64,000 nt of DNA from Paenibacillus roseus (GCF_016424485.1 NZ_JAELUP010000005.1:62001-126000), one strand, 5' to 3'. Positions 47,302 to 56,230 are shown, counted from the stretch's first letter. Notes: generated from the letters alone by a model not told the origin. Program-made: numbers and translations.

Positions 47302-47403
47302 ATGCTCCCCTCCCGCCTACAATCTTAAAGACAAGCCGCATGCCCGAAACGCTTTTGCAGGAGCGATTCTGGAGCATACAGCTTGCCTGTATCTATTCCT
47401 TAT

Positions 47404-48102
47404 TTATTGTTCCTCGCTCTTAGCAGCAGGAGGAGGAGCGATTCTGGACTTCAATGCTGCGAGCTGCTCCTCAATTTGGAGCTTCTTCTCCAAGTCAACT
47501 GCGCTTGGAGCGCTTGCTCTCGAGGAATACAGACCTGGCGCTCTCATCACATCCGCCTCGGCCTCCAGTTGTATAATCTTCTCTTCCATCCGGCTGAAGC
47601 CGCGGGTAGCATTGCCGCTCTCCAAAGAATGGCCGCCTATACTGGATATTTGTTTTTTCGCCTTTGCCATTTGGGCGCGGGCCGAAAGCTCATTGCGCTT
47701 GTTGCGAAGCTGATAGAACTCTTCCTTCATGCTGTGCAGTTGTGCCATCAGATCATCAGCCTGGGATTTGGCTTCCGCGTGCATATCGCCGTACTCGGTG
47801 ATCTTTTGGTCAAAATAGAGCTTCTCCTCCAACAACTTGCGGGCCAGATCCTCATGTCCCGAACGAATCGCTTGCTCCGCTTTGCTTTCTCTTTCCATTG
47901 TGCTGCGTACTGCTTCTTCATAACGCTGTCTCATTCGACGCTCATTAGCCATTTGCTTGGCAACGGTCACTTCGGCCTCATGAATTTCGGCCTCCATATC
48001 TCTCAAATACTGGTTCAGCATGACAACCGGATCTTCCAGTTTATCCAGCATTTCATTCAGGGACGCTTTCGTCATATCCTTCATCCGTTTAAAGATACCC
48101 AT
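47404..48102 (-). CDS. PspA/IM30-family protein, type B, copy 2
   Basis: ATG at 48102 ([20 protein letters not shown]) follows GGAGG by nine bases; a longer frame is rejected. The 232-residue coiled-coil protein corresponds to copy 1 at 40221-40913: same N-terminal amphipathic helix, [36 protein letters not shown], and a [12 protein letters not shown] end. It follows pspC by one base and precedes the LiaS-like kinase by about 100 bases. Confidence 0.92.
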   Translation of the reverse strand: MGIFKRMKDMTKASLNEMLDKLEDPVVMLNQYLRDMEAEIHEAEVTVAKQMANERRMRQRYEEAVRSTMERESKAEQAIRSGHEDLARKLLEEKLYFDQKITEYGDMHAEAKSQADDLMAQLHSMKEEFYQLRNKRNELSARAQMAKAKKQISSIGGHSLESGNATRGFSRMEEKIIQLEAEADVMRAPGLYSSRASAPSAVDLEKKLQIEEQLAALKSRIAPPPAAKSEEQ

Positions 48103-48103
48103 A

Positions 48104-48550
48104 CTATTTTTCCTCCTTCTCAAGCTTGGCTAGTTTCGCACGAAGCTCATCCAATTCTCTGCGCATTGCTTTTTTCTCAATATCATTCATCATATCGTCC
48201 AGATCGGAACTTTTTTTTGACTGCCCGCGTGGCGGCACGTTCTGCCAGTTCGCATCGCTTGATGGCCCGTGTCCAGGATTGTAATATCCGCCTTGGTCAT
48301 TATAGGAAGAAGGTCCGTGGTTGTAGCTTCCGCCGTAGCCGCGATCATCATAATTATTGTAGAAAGGCGGTTCTTTCGGCACGACCAGTCCGGCCAGGAT
48401 ATAGACGAAAATCAGTGTTCCGCTGGAGAAGATGACGGCAACGATAAACAGCACCCGCAGCAATGTAGCGTCAATATTCAACATTTCAGCTACGCCGCCG
48501 CATAGACCGAGAAGCTTTTTGTCCCGGGTTGAGCGGTACAATTTCTTCAT
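48104..48550 (-). CDS. PspC-domain membrane protein, copy 2
   Basis: ATG at 48550 ([20 protein letters not shown]). The 148-residue protein has the PspC domain ([20 protein letters not shown]) and membrane segment (about 33-57), then a Tyr/Gly/Asn-rich extended linker longer than in copy 1 ([19 protein letters not shown]), and a charged C-terminal helix ([21 protein letters not shown]). The domain order and neighbours equal those of the copy at 40919-41308. Confidence 0.92.
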   Translation of the reverse strand: MKKLYRSTRDKKLLGLCGGVAEMLNIDATLLRVLFIVAVIFSSGTLIFVYILAGLVVPKEPPFYNNYDDRGYGGSYNHGPSSYNDQGGYYNPGHGPSSDANWQNVPPRGQSKKSSDLDDMMNDIEKKAMRRELDELRAKLAKLEKEEK

Positions 48551-48558
48551 CCTTGGAG

Positions 48559-49233
48559 TCACCCTTTCTGTTCAAGTTTGCGTTTCAACTGCTGTAATTC
48601 ATATTCAATGGTATTCTGCAAACCGGATTGCACTTCATGCATAATCTGCTTGCCGCTGCGGCGCAATTCCTTCAGACTTCCTGCCTCGAATTCAAGGCCG
48701 CTGATCCGCTCCTCAAGACGGCGGAATATTCCGTCCGGGTTTTGTCCGTAACCCGGGCTACCGGCGTATCTGGCGTTCATGCGCTGCTGCAATCTGAGCG
48801 ATTCCATTCTGGCGGAGTAATACTCGCGCTTATCGTACACGGTCTGGTATTCGCTGCGCAGCTCCTGCAGATGTTCTTCCAGCTCCAGAATATTTTGCCG
48901 GCTTTGCTCGTAAAGCTCTTTATATTGAACGGCCCGCTGGTCATGCGCCTGCTTCTCCTGAAGGGCCAGCCGGGCCACATGCTCCTCGCCAGCCTTGAGC
49001 GCCGTTATCGCTTGCTGCTCGCGCTTATCCTTTTGATGCTCGGCCTGAAGCCATTGCTCTCTTAGGTGCGTGCCGTGTGAGCTGTATTGCTGATACAGCC
49101 GCTCGGCGTGAATAATTTCTTCCCGGGTCGACCAGAGAAACTGGTCAATCAGCCTTACCGGGTCCTCAGCTTTCTCAAGCCGCTCATTCAAGGTTGCTAT
49201 TGTGATATCACGTACCCGCCGAATAATACTCAT
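48559..49233 (-). CDS. PspA/IM30-family protein, type A, copy 2
   Basis: The 224-residue coiled-coil protein begins MSIIRRVRDITIATLNERLE and matches the type A paralogue at 41337-42002 through KAEDPVRLIDQFL, the YKELYEQSRQNILELEEHL hairpin and RMESLRLQQRMNARY. It overlaps no neighbour; the PspC start is nine bases downstream. It is distinct from the type B PspA encoded two genes later. Confidence 0.92.
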   Translation of the reverse strand: MSIIRRVRDITIATLNERLEKAEDPVRLIDQFLWSTREEIIHAERLYQQYSSHGTHLREQWLQAEHQKDKREQQAITALKAGEEHVARLALQEKQAHDQRAVQYKELYEQSRQNILELEEHLQELRSEYQTVYDKREYYSARMESLRLQQRMNARYAGSPGYGQNPDGIFRRLEERISGLEFEAGSLKELRRSGKQIMHEVQSGLQNTIEYELQQLKRKLEQKG

Positions 49234-49257
49234 CGCTTGCCCTCCATCCCTTTAGGA

Positions 49258-49551
49258 CTAATATACCCTTTTATTTCCTTTAAACATCGAGACTCCCCAT
49301 ACGATCAATACAATGGCCGCAATCAGCAGCATAAGTCCGTGCAGCTTGGCCATAACCATCAGCACACCGACCACAATCATGCCTGTACCAATGATAGGCT
49401 TGTTGTTTTTAAGCCCCACCGCTCCAAGACCGATCAGGATAAACGGGAAGACCAAACTCATTAATGGAGCCAAGGTAATTCCGATAATTTTGAGTGCAAA
49501 CAAGCCACCCAGAAGTACAAGAACGACACCCACCAGCGTTTTGTTATTCAT
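49258..49551 (-). CDS. LiaI-like small membrane protein, copy 2
   Basis: The 97-residue protein (MNNKTLVGVVLVLLGGLFAL) has the same number and spacing of hydrophobic helices as the paralogue at 42069-42356, including FPFILIGLGAVGLKNNKP and VLIVWGVSMFKG. First gene of operon 2. In B. subtilis LiaI binds the PspA homologue LiaH at the membrane; the same role is inferred here. Confidence 0.8.
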   Translation of the reverse strand: MNNKTLVGVVLVLLGGLFALKIIGITLAPLMSLVFPFILIGLGAVGLKNNKPIIGTGMIVVGVLMVMAKLHGLMLLIAAIVLIVWGVSMFKGNKRVY

Positions 49552-49614
49552 CTGCCTTCCACCACCTTTCGTCTAATAATAAATTCAGTTTCACCAGTTC
49601 AACCTTATGTTCTT

Positions 49615-49684
49615 ATTTTAGTTGGAATCGGGTGATTTCAAAACAGACTTGCGGCGGTTTTTGCACCTGGACTTAAGTCGGGGC
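49615..49684 (-). promoter_or_regulatory. Promoter and upstream dyad of lia/psp operon 2
   Basis: TTTTGA (49643-49638) and TAAAAT (49620-49615) are 17 apart on the minus strand. AAAAACCGCCGCAAGTCTG and the dyad ACTTAAGTCCAGGT lie upstream, at the same 19-base distance as before operon 1 (42406-42474). Probable binding site of the LiaR-like regulator encoded at the end of this operon. Confidence 0.8.
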
Positions 49685-49761
49685 AAATCCGGACATTGGA
49701 CGGAAACAACTATAAACGTGATTCTTACGCTGCTATCCGATTCAAGCAGCAATTGAAGGAT

Positions 49762-49809
49762 AAAAAAAGACGGTCCTCTGGGCAGCAGACTTGCCGCCTA
49801 TCTTAGGAC
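49762..49809 (-). terminator. Terminator of the mogA-tatA-tatC operon
   Basis: GTCCT/AGGAC outer and GGCGGC/GCTGCC inner stem (one G-U pair), followed on the minus strand by CGTC and seven T; directly after tatC. Confidence 0.8.
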
Positions 49810-49814
49810 ACGCC

Positions 49815-50597
49815 TTATGAACTGAATTCCTCTTCCCATTTCGCCTGCTGCTCCAACTGCTTGCGATATACTCTCGATGACAGAAACACGCTGAATTCAT
49901 ACAAAATAATTAGCGGTACGGCAACCATTATATCTGAGATGACATCCGGCGGAGTAATCAGCGTCCCGGTAAGCACCATCACAAAATAGGCAATTCTGCG
50001 CTTTTTCTTGAGAAGCAATGGATTGAGAATTCTGAGCTTGGTCAGAAACATAATGACTATCGGCAGCTCAAACAGCAAGGAAATCGGTATAATAATATTG
50101 AACATGAACGTCAAATACTGAATGACGCCGTAGGTTTCGATCAGGTTCAACTGCCGTGCAACCTCTGTCGTAAAGTAATAAGCCATCGGAAATACGACGA
50201 AATAAGAGAATGCCAGACCAATCACGAACATGATAACCGTAAACGGAATATATTTCAGCGTCGCCTTCTGCTCCTGTCCTCCAAGACCCGGCTTCACGAA
50301 CGCCCAGATCTGAAAAAAGGTAAACGGCAGTGTCAGCACCAAAGCGATCACCATGGCGAATTTCATATAAATGCCGATCCCGTCCCATAATGAAAACGTG
50401 TGGAGCGGCAAGCCGTTAAGCGGCTCCCGGCTCATCAAGAAATCATAGGCCGGCTTGGCAACAACAACACCTATAACAAGGCCGATTACAAAAACAAAAA
50501 GGACGGCGATCAGCCGTTTGCGAAGCTCTCCGATATGCTCGAGAATCGGCATAATGCCTTCCTTTTTGACTTGCTCATCCGTATCCCGCTGACCCAA
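49815..50597 (-). CDS. tatC: Sec-independent protein translocase TatC
   Basis: A TTG start lies ten bases after GGAGG. The 260-residue protein has six membrane helices and the TatC hallmarks HIGELRKRLI near the N-terminus, the FxKPGLxxQE loop (FVKPGLGGQE) after the second helix and the LTGTLITPPDVISDI segment near the C-terminus. With TatA it exports folded proteins bearing twin-arginine signals. Part of the mogA-tatA-tatC unit. Confidence 0.97.
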   Translation of the reverse strand: MGQRDTDEQVKKEGIMPILEHIGELRKRLIAVLFVFVIGLVIGVVVAKPAYDFLMSREPLNGLPLHTFSLWDGIGIYMKFAMVIALVLTLPFTFFQIWAFVKPGLGGQEQKATLKYIPFTVIMFVIGLAFSYFVVFPMAYYFTTEVARQLNLIETYGVIQYLTFMFNIIIPISLLFELPIVIMFLTKLRILNPLLLKKKRRIAYFVMVLTGTLITPPDVISDIMVAVPLIILYEFSVFLSSRVYRKQLEQQAKWEEEFSS

Positions 50598-50639
50598 CCT
50601 GAGAGTTCCTCCTTCCTGAACAGTACCCGCGCCTTTAGC

Positions 50640-50876
50640 TTAGTCCGGAAGTCTCTTGCTGGCCTGCTGCTGCTCGGCCTGAGAAACCTCAACACGGCCA
50701 GGCTCCTTGGTTTCCGGCTTCGAGCTGTCATCCATAATGTCTTTTGCGCCGTTCTTGAATTCCCGAAGTGTCTTGCCGAATGCACGTCCAAGCTCCGGGA
50801 GCTTGTTCGGCCCGAACAAAAGCAGCGCCAGAATGACGAGCAGGATAATGCCGGGTGCTCCTAAATTGCTAAACAT
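50640..50876 (-). CDS. tatA: Sec-independent protein translocase TatA
   Basis: The 78-residue protein has the TatA pattern: short N-terminus with a membrane helix (ILLVILALLLFGPNKLPEL), the FGPNKLPELGRAFGK hinge, an amphipathic helix (TLREFKNGAKDIM), and a Glu/Gln-rich tail. It forms the translocation pore with TatC, encoded 42 bases downstream. A Shine-Dalgarno GGAGG precedes ATG. Confidence 0.96.
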   Translation of the reverse strand: MFSNLGAPGIILLVILALLLFGPNKLPELGRAFGKTLREFKNGAKDIMDDSSKPETKEPGRVEVSQAEQQQASKRLPD

Positions 50877-50929
50877 GAGCGTATCCTCCTTGTGATTGTT
50901 CTATATCAGATCTCTTTAATAACAAGAAC

Positions 50930-50966
50930 ATGGACTGTCAGACAAGTATCTACTTGCACAGTCCAT
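50930..50966 (-). terminator. Hairpin between mogA and tatA
   Basis: ATGGACTGT/ACAGTCCAT with inner CAAGTA/TACTTG; a weak T-run (GTTCTTGTTATT) on the minus strand. It may terminate or attenuate between the two genes. Confidence 0.55.
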
Positions 50967-51043
50967 TTAATCGGATTCATTATAGCATAACCAGGCTTGC
51001 ATCTATAGTCTATTTCCTGACAATTGTTTGTCCGTGAGCCTTA

Positions 51044-51529
51044 TTATTCCCCGGGCAGTCCAGACAACATACGGAGCGCTTGCGGGAGCTGATCCATAAT
51101 GGCCATCAGACACTCATGAACCCCCTTCGGGTTGCCGGGCAAGTTCACGATCAGGGATTGTCCCCTAATACCGCATATGCTGCGCGTCAGCATATAGCTC
51201 CGGTTTTTTTGCATCGCGTAAAAGCGCATCGCCTCTGCCATGCCCGGAACCTCGCGGTCGATGACCCGGCGGGTTGCCTCCGGTGTCCAATCACGAGAGG
51301 CAAGTCCGGTTCCCCCGGTTGTCAGCACCAGATCCGCCTGATAATAATCGATCATCTCAATCAGGGCTGCCGTAATTTCATCCTGTTCATCTGGAACAAT
51401 ACGGTAGTCCACGATTATGCCGGTGAGTTCCTCCTCTACCAGTTCCCGAATCACTTGAGCGCTCGTATCTTCACGTTCGCCGCGCGAGCCTTTATCGCTT
51501 GCCGTTAAAATCGCTACCTTCCACTGCAT
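51044..51529 (-). CDS. Molybdenum cofactor biosynthesis protein, MogA/MoaB family
   Basis: ATG at 51529 (MQWKVAILTASDKGSRG) has GGAGGG seven bases upstream. The 161-residue protein has the MPT-binding motifs TGGTGLASRDWTPEATRRV and NLPGNPKGVHECL. MogA adenylylates molybdopterin before metal insertion; MoaB relatives are similar, so I leave the gene name open. No other molybdenum cofactor gene is near. A dispersed structured motif (51581-51640) ends about 45 bases upstream of its start region. Confidence 0.9.
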   Translation of the reverse strand: MQWKVAILTASDKGSRGEREDTSAQVIRELVEEELTGIIVDYRIVPDEQDEITAALIEMIDYYQADLVLTTGGTGLASRDWTPEATRRVIDREVPGMAEAMRFYAMQKNRSYMLTRSICGIRGQSLIVNLPGNPKGVHECLMAIMDQLPQALRMLSGLPGE

Positions 51530-51580
51530 AAGCAACCCTCCGTCCCTAGAATGTCATAAGGCAGCGCGTCTCCTGTCTTC

Positions 51581-51640
51581 CAAGAGTAAACGGCTTTGCC
51601 GTCCTTTAACCGACAAAAGCTTTGTTTTGCGGAAAAATGA
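51581..51640. repeat. Structured intergenic motif, copy B
   Basis: CAAGAGTAAACGGCTTTGCC, TCCTTTAACCGACAAAA, then GTTTTGCGG, aligned base for base with copy A (45491-45550) apart from about a quarter of positions, some of which look compensatory in the TTTGCC stem. It begins one base after the cyclo-ligase stop and lies 51 bases before the MogA-type gene. Confidence 0.6.
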
Positions 51641-51641
51641 T

Positions 51642-52271
51642 CTATTTCCTTGATTTCAAAGGATATGCGCCGCGCTCGGTGAACACCGCATCCAATCTGA
51701 TATCATGCGGCTCGCCCGGAATTCGGCCATCCGCTACCAGTTGAGCTTCAAAGGACAGACCTAGCCAATACGGCACCCTTCCACCTGCTGAAGTCTGGTA
51801 TACAGCTTGTTCGAAGAAACGGTCGTAGTAGCCGCCCCCATAACCAAGTCTGCCTCCTTGAAGGTCATAAGCAAGGCCAGGGACCAGCACCGCTTCGGGC
51901 ATCCGCTCCGGGTCCCATGCTGCGGCAAGGCCGGGATTCGGCTCTCTGATGCCGTAAGCTCCGGTCTGCAGCTGATTCCAACCAGTCAGTTGGTACAAAA
52001 TCATTTCCTTTGTTGAAGGGATGCAGCGCGGCGCAACAAGCGCGATCCCCTCCGACCAAGCCCAATCGATCAATGGCGTCGTGTCGACCTCTGAGCGAAA
52101 GGATACATACGCCATCATAGAGCGAATATTGTTGTCCGCAAGCCACCGGGCCGCCTCTGCCCCGATCAGGGCCGACAGCCGTCTGCGCTCTTCTCCTGCA
52201 AGCTTGTCCCTGATAGCCGCCATCCGGCGGCGCAGCTCCTGCTTGTCTTTGAGAGCCGCTTTATTATTCAT
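51642..52271 (-). CDS. 5-Formyltetrahydrofolate cyclo-ligase
   Basis: ATG at 52271 (MNNKAALKDKQELRRRMAAI) is chosen because homologues start here and GGAG lies eleven bases upstream; the longer frame lacks a ribosome site. The 209-residue protein has YVSFRSEVDTTPLID, the ATP/substrate motif GGRLGYGGGYYDRFF and LGLSFEAQLV. It converts 5-formyl-THF to 5,10-methenyl-THF using ATP. Standard length. Confidence 0.95.
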   Translation of the reverse strand: MNNKAALKDKQELRRRMAAIRDKLAGEERRRLSALIGAEAARWLADNNIRSMMAYVSFRSEVDTTPLIDWAWSEGIALVAPRCIPSTKEMILYQLTGWNQLQTGAYGIREPNPGLAAAWDPERMPEAVLVPGLAYDLQGGRLGYGGGYYDRFFEQAVYQTSAGGRVPYWLGLSFEAQLVADGRIPGEPHDIRLDAVFTERGAYPLKSRK

Positions 52272-52456
52272 TGCTTTATATTCTCCAGTAATTTCATTTT
52301 TTGCTGCTCTTAGTTTACCACTGTACGCCCGATTCGCCAACTTGTTCATGAATCCATTAGATACAATTTCTATTTGCTTCCGTTCTCCACTTTGTATCGC
52401 GCTTCCATGCAAATTCATGTAAACTGTATACAGACATCTTTTTTACGGAGGTTCCT

Positions 52457-54382
52457 ATGCTTCTTCAAGTTTCCGATCTATCCAAAAGCTACAGCGTGAA
52501 AGCTGTGCTATCCCATATTTCCTTCCAAATCCAGCCCCGTGAGCGTATCGGACTCGTAGGCGTCAACGGTGCGGGCAAATCGACGCTGCTCCAAATTATC
52601 GCTGGCGAGCTGTCGGCTGATTCTGGAACGATTTACAAAGCTAAAGAAACTAAAATCGGATATCTCGCCCAAAACAGCGGCCTGACCTCCTCACGCACCA
52701 TAATGGAAGAAATGCGCGCCGTCTTTGCAGAATTAATCGCAGCCGAACAGGAACTGCGAGAGATGGAGCGGCAAATTGCCGATCCCGGGCTTCATGAAGA
52801 ACAGCAGCAGTATGAAGAATTGCTCTCGCGTTATGCAACCCGTTCCGAGTGGTTCAAGCAGCAGGGCGGCTTTGAGATTGAGACCAAAATCCGCAGCGTA
52901 TTGCATGGGATGGGATTTGGGGGCTTCGCGCCGGATACCGTCATCTCCACCCTAAGCGGCGGACAAAAAACAAGACTGGCACTCGCCCGCATCCTGTTGC
53001 AGGCGCCAGACCTGCTTATGCTCGACGAGCCGACCAACTATCTGGACATTCCAACTCTAACATGGCTGGAAGATTATTTGCGCGGTTATTCCGGCGCTGT
53101 GCTGGTGGTGTCCCATGACCGCTTTTTCCTGGATGCGCTGGCGACAGCCATTGTTGAAATCGAACGCAATTCGGCCAAGCGCTATACTGGCAATTACAGC
53201 CGTTACATTGAAATCAAAGCGAGCGAATATGAGGCTGCGATGAAACAGTTTGAAAAGCAGCAGGATGAAATTGCCCGCATGGAAGACTTCATTCAGAAAA
53301 ATATCGTCCGCGCCTCTACTACCAAGCGCGCCCAGAGCCGGCGCAAAACGCTGGAGAAGATGGAACGTCTGGACAAGCCGATGGGAGATTTGAAAAAAGC
53401 CAGCTTCTCCTTCGACATTCAGCGGCAGACGGGCAAGGATGTGCTCGATGTCCAGCAGCTCTCCATTTCTTTCCCGGGCAGCAGCAAGCCATTATTTGAA
53501 CATGTCGCTTTCCAACTCCAACGCAGTGAGACCGTCGCCCTTATCGGTCCGAACGGGATGGGCAAGTCCACGCTGCTCAAGGCTTTGATCGGAGAAATGA
53601 CACCGCGCCAGGGCTCGATTAAATGGGGCTCCAACGTCAAGCTTGGCTACTATGACCAGGAGCAGACAGGATTGAATCCGGCCAACACCGTGCTGGAGGA
53701 AGTATGGACCGCTTATCCACATCTGGAGGAAGCGAGAATTCGTACGGTCCTCGGCAATTTCCTGTTTAGCGGGGAAGACGTCAAGAAGAAAATATCCGCG
53801 CTCAGCGGCGGAGAGAAGGCTCGCGTCTCGCTTTCCAAGCTGATGCTGCTGGAAGCGAATGTACTCATTCTCGACGAGCCGACGAACCACCTGGACCTGT
53901 TCAGCAAAGAGGTATTGGAGTCGGCACTGGTTGATTTTGAAGGGACGCTGTTCTTCATTTCCCATGACCGCTACTTTCTTAACAAAATGGCTGAGCGGAT
54001 TGTGGAGCTGACGCCGCAGGGCATGCTGCATTTTCTCGGCAATTATGACGACATGCTGGAGAAAAAGCAGGAACTTTCCGAGCTTCGCGAGGAGGGAGAA
54101 GCCTCAGGGAAGGATAGCGTGAAAGCTGCAGCCGCACCGGCCTCCAACTATGAGATCGACAAGCAGGCGAAGAAGGACCAGCGCCAAAAACAGCGCAAAC
54201 TGGAGCAACTGGAGCAAAACATTGCGGAGCTGGAGTCGGAAATTACCGCTCTGGAGACGCAGCTTACCGAGCCGGATGTTTATAATAATTACGTGCTTGT
54301 CCAGCAGCTTCAAGCGGAATTGGACCAAAAAAAATCCGAGCTTGGAGCCCATTACGAAGCGTGGGAAGAACTGTTGGCTTAA
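52457..54382 (+). CDS. ydiF: ABC-F family ATPase, YdiF type
   Basis: The 641-residue cytosolic protein has two nucleotide-binding domains (Walker A GVNGAGKST and GPNGMGKST; signatures LSGGQKTRLALA and LSGGEKARVSLS; Walker B LLMLDEPTN and VLILDEPTN), the interdomain linker with ASTTKRAQSRRKTLEKM, and a C-terminal coiled coil (about 575-640). This is the architecture of YdiF. ABC-F proteins act on the ribosomal E site. AGGTTCCT-type site GGAGG precedes ATG. In B. subtilis ydiF neighbours gcp (tsaD), rex and tatAy, matching this region. Confidence 0.93.
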   Translation: MLLQVSDLSKSYSVKAVLSHISFQIQPRERIGLVGVNGAGKSTLLQIIAGELSADSGTIYKAKETKIGYLAQNSGLTSSRTIMEEMRAVFAELIAAEQELREMERQIADPGLHEEQQQYEELLSRYATRSEWFKQQGGFEIETKIRSVLHGMGFGGFAPDTVISTLSGGQKTRLALARILLQAPDLLMLDEPTNYLDIPTLTWLEDYLRGYSGAVLVVSHDRFFLDALATAIVEIERNSAKRYTGNYSRYIEIKASEYEAAMKQFEKQQDEIARMEDFIQKNIVRASTTKRAQSRRKTLEKMERLDKPMGDLKKASFSFDIQRQTGKDVLDVQQLSISFPGSSKPLFEHVAFQLQRSETVALIGPNGMGKSTLLKALIGEMTPRQGSIKWGSNVKLGYYDQEQTGLNPANTVLEEVWTAYPHLEEARIRTVLGNFLFSGEDVKKKISALSGGEKARVSLSKLMLLEANVLILDEPTNHLDLFSKEVLESALVDFEGTLFFISHDRYFLNKMAERIVELTPQGMLHFLGNYDDMLEKKQELSELREEGEASGKDSVKAAAAPASNYEIDKQAKKDQRQKQRKLEQLEQNIAELESEITALETQLTEPDVYNNYVLVQQLQAELDQKKSELGAHYEAWEELLA

Positions 54383-54423
54383 TACTGTCCTGACAAAACG
54401 AAAGATTTGGCCCTATGTGTATC

Positions 54424-54463
54424 ACAACCGCCTGAATCAACCATTTGGTTGATCGGCGGTTGT
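54424..54463 (+). terminator. Terminator of ydiF
   Basis: ACAACCGCC/GGCGGTTGT outer and ATCAACC/GGTTGAT inner stems, 42 bases past the stop, followed by TGCATTTT. Confidence 0.75.
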
Positions 54464-54486
54464 TGCATTTTAGCAGTTATTTTAGA

Positions 54487-54754
54487 CTATCCACCTTTTC
54501 CACAGGATTATCCACAGACAAGGGATAGTTTTTAGGCAATTCTGTCGATATTAACAGCGTAAAATATATGAATTTACCGCGTTTTTTTCATTTTTATGTC
54601 GAAAAAAGTTAGTACTCCACAAATTCATTCACATTATCCACAATTTCAACATAGAATCTGTGAAATAATTATCCCCATTTGCATAATAGTGTTCATCCAG
54701 ATACACTGCGGGTAAACTCTTGTTATCCACAGAAACCTCTGAATATGTGCATAA
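54487..54754. promoter_or_regulatory. DnaA-box cluster downstream of ydiF
   Basis: Three perfect DnaA boxes TTATCCACA lie at 54508-54516, 54634-54642 and 54723-54731. One-mismatch boxes are TTTTCCACA 54496-54504, TTATCCCCA 54669-54677 and, on the opposite strand, TGTGCATAA 54746-54754; CTATCCACC 54487-54495 has two mismatches. The region is AT-rich and has no gene. B. subtilis has a DnaA-binding cluster near gcp/ydiF that restrains replication initiation. Confidence 0.8.
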
Positions 54755-54778
54755 ACTTGTCTACACCTGTATTTGGCG

Positions 54779-56142
54779 TTACTTCCTCTCCAGCTCGCTG
54801 ACTGTTGTCTCCATATAATCGATTCGTGACAGCGGCTTTTTGGCCGGGCCATCCAGCACCTCGCCTTCAAAGGAAAACCTTGACCCGTGGCACGGGCAAT
54901 CTCAGGAACGTTCTCCTTCATTCCATTCTACTTCGCAGCCCATATGGGTACATGTCGTATTCAATACATGCAGCTTGCCGTTTGGTTCGCGGTAAGCCCC
55001 TGCACGGCTGCCATTCACTGTAACTACAGCGCCCTGGTCAGGACCAACCTGCTCGGGCCGTGTTTTCGGCCATTCCAGCTTGCCTTTCACCAGATGCTTG
55101 ACAACATCGCTGGTTTCAACGATTAGTGTCTTCAGGCTGGGATCCGCATGAAAACGGGAAGGGGCAAACAATTCCCGGTAAGAATTTCCATCCGCTCTCT
55201 CTGTAATATAGTCCTTAAGCAAATTAGCGGCAACTGTGGCCCCATTTCCGGTAACCGGTCGCAATAAGAACACGCGAATTGCCTGCCGTTACAGGACCGA
55301 TATAAGGCAGCTTGTCCAGTGAAATCAGATCCTGCGCCGACCATCGGTACGCGATATGGTTCAGGCCAAATGTATGCTGCGCAAACTGCTGAATCGCTTC
55401 ATAGTGGCGGTGAGTACAAATGCCTTGGCCCGTCTGATGGCTTTCTCCTCCGATCAGCAAAGCATTCTTCCCGCTGATCTGGACGCTGCGCACTGAGCGC
55501 TTCGGCTCATCGATATTTAAATACATTCCGCCAGCATAATCTTGCTGCTCATCCAGTAGAGGACAGGCGATCACATACGATCTCTCTGGATGCATCCTGG
55601 CAAAATAAAGTCCTATTCCTTCATGAAACGGATAATGTGTGGCCGCCACGACGTAGCGCGCCGTTACCAGATGGCCTTCTTTTGTCAGCACCTGAGGGCG
55701 GTCCCCGCTCTCAACGCTTGTCGCTTCTGTCTGCTCATAGATTTGTCCGCCCAGGGCAGCAAATTCTCCAAGCAAATATCGCAAATATCGCAGCGGGTGA
55801 AACTGAGCCTGGTCGGGCATCACGACAGCCGCACGTACTCCAAGCGAATCAAGCGGTACACGGTCTACATAAGAGCCTGGAATGCCAAGCTTTTCGTAGG
55901 CTCGAAATTCCTGTTCCAACTTGCTGGTCATGTTCCCGGAAGTTGTATACAGGTAAGCATCCTGCTCCTGGAAGTCACAGTCGATGCGTTCCCGCCGGAT
56001 GAGCTCCTTCATCCATTGGAGTGCCTGATGGTTTGCTTCGTAATACAGCCTCGCCTGTTCGGTACCAAAGTGACGAATGAATTCATCGTAAATCAGGTCG
56101 TGCTGAGCCGTAATTTTTGCGGTCGTATGCCCAAGCTTGGGT
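54779..56142 (-). pseudogene. Decayed FAD-dependent oxidoreductase with C-terminal Rieske domain
   Basis: Homologues of about 500 residues have an FAD domain and a Rieske [2Fe-2S] domain. Here the first ~65 codons, with the GxGxxG motif, are missing: the coding frame begins at KLGHTTAKITAQHDLIYDEF beyond an in-frame TGA. A frameshift interrupts it after ATGYRKWGH (about 55226), where a short deletion joins to the TVAANLLKDYI frame. An in-frame TGA replaces the Trp codon of ERSWDCPCHG (about 54902), splitting the Rieske motif CTHMGC ... CPCHG. The fragment ends at TAA 54779-54781. Confidence 0.92.
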
Positions 56143-56183
56143 ATTCACAAGAATTTGATTTTTGTCTTGCGGCAGGCGAAAAC

Positions 56184-56230
56184 AAAAAAGCCCCTTAGTC
56201 TTGCATGGTATCCAACCATACAGACTAAGG
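56184..56230 (-). terminator. Terminator of metQ
   Basis: CCTTAGTC/GACTAAGG stem with an internal ATGGT/ACCAT; on the minus strand GGCTTTTTTG follows. It lies between metQ and the pseudogene. Confidence 0.85.
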
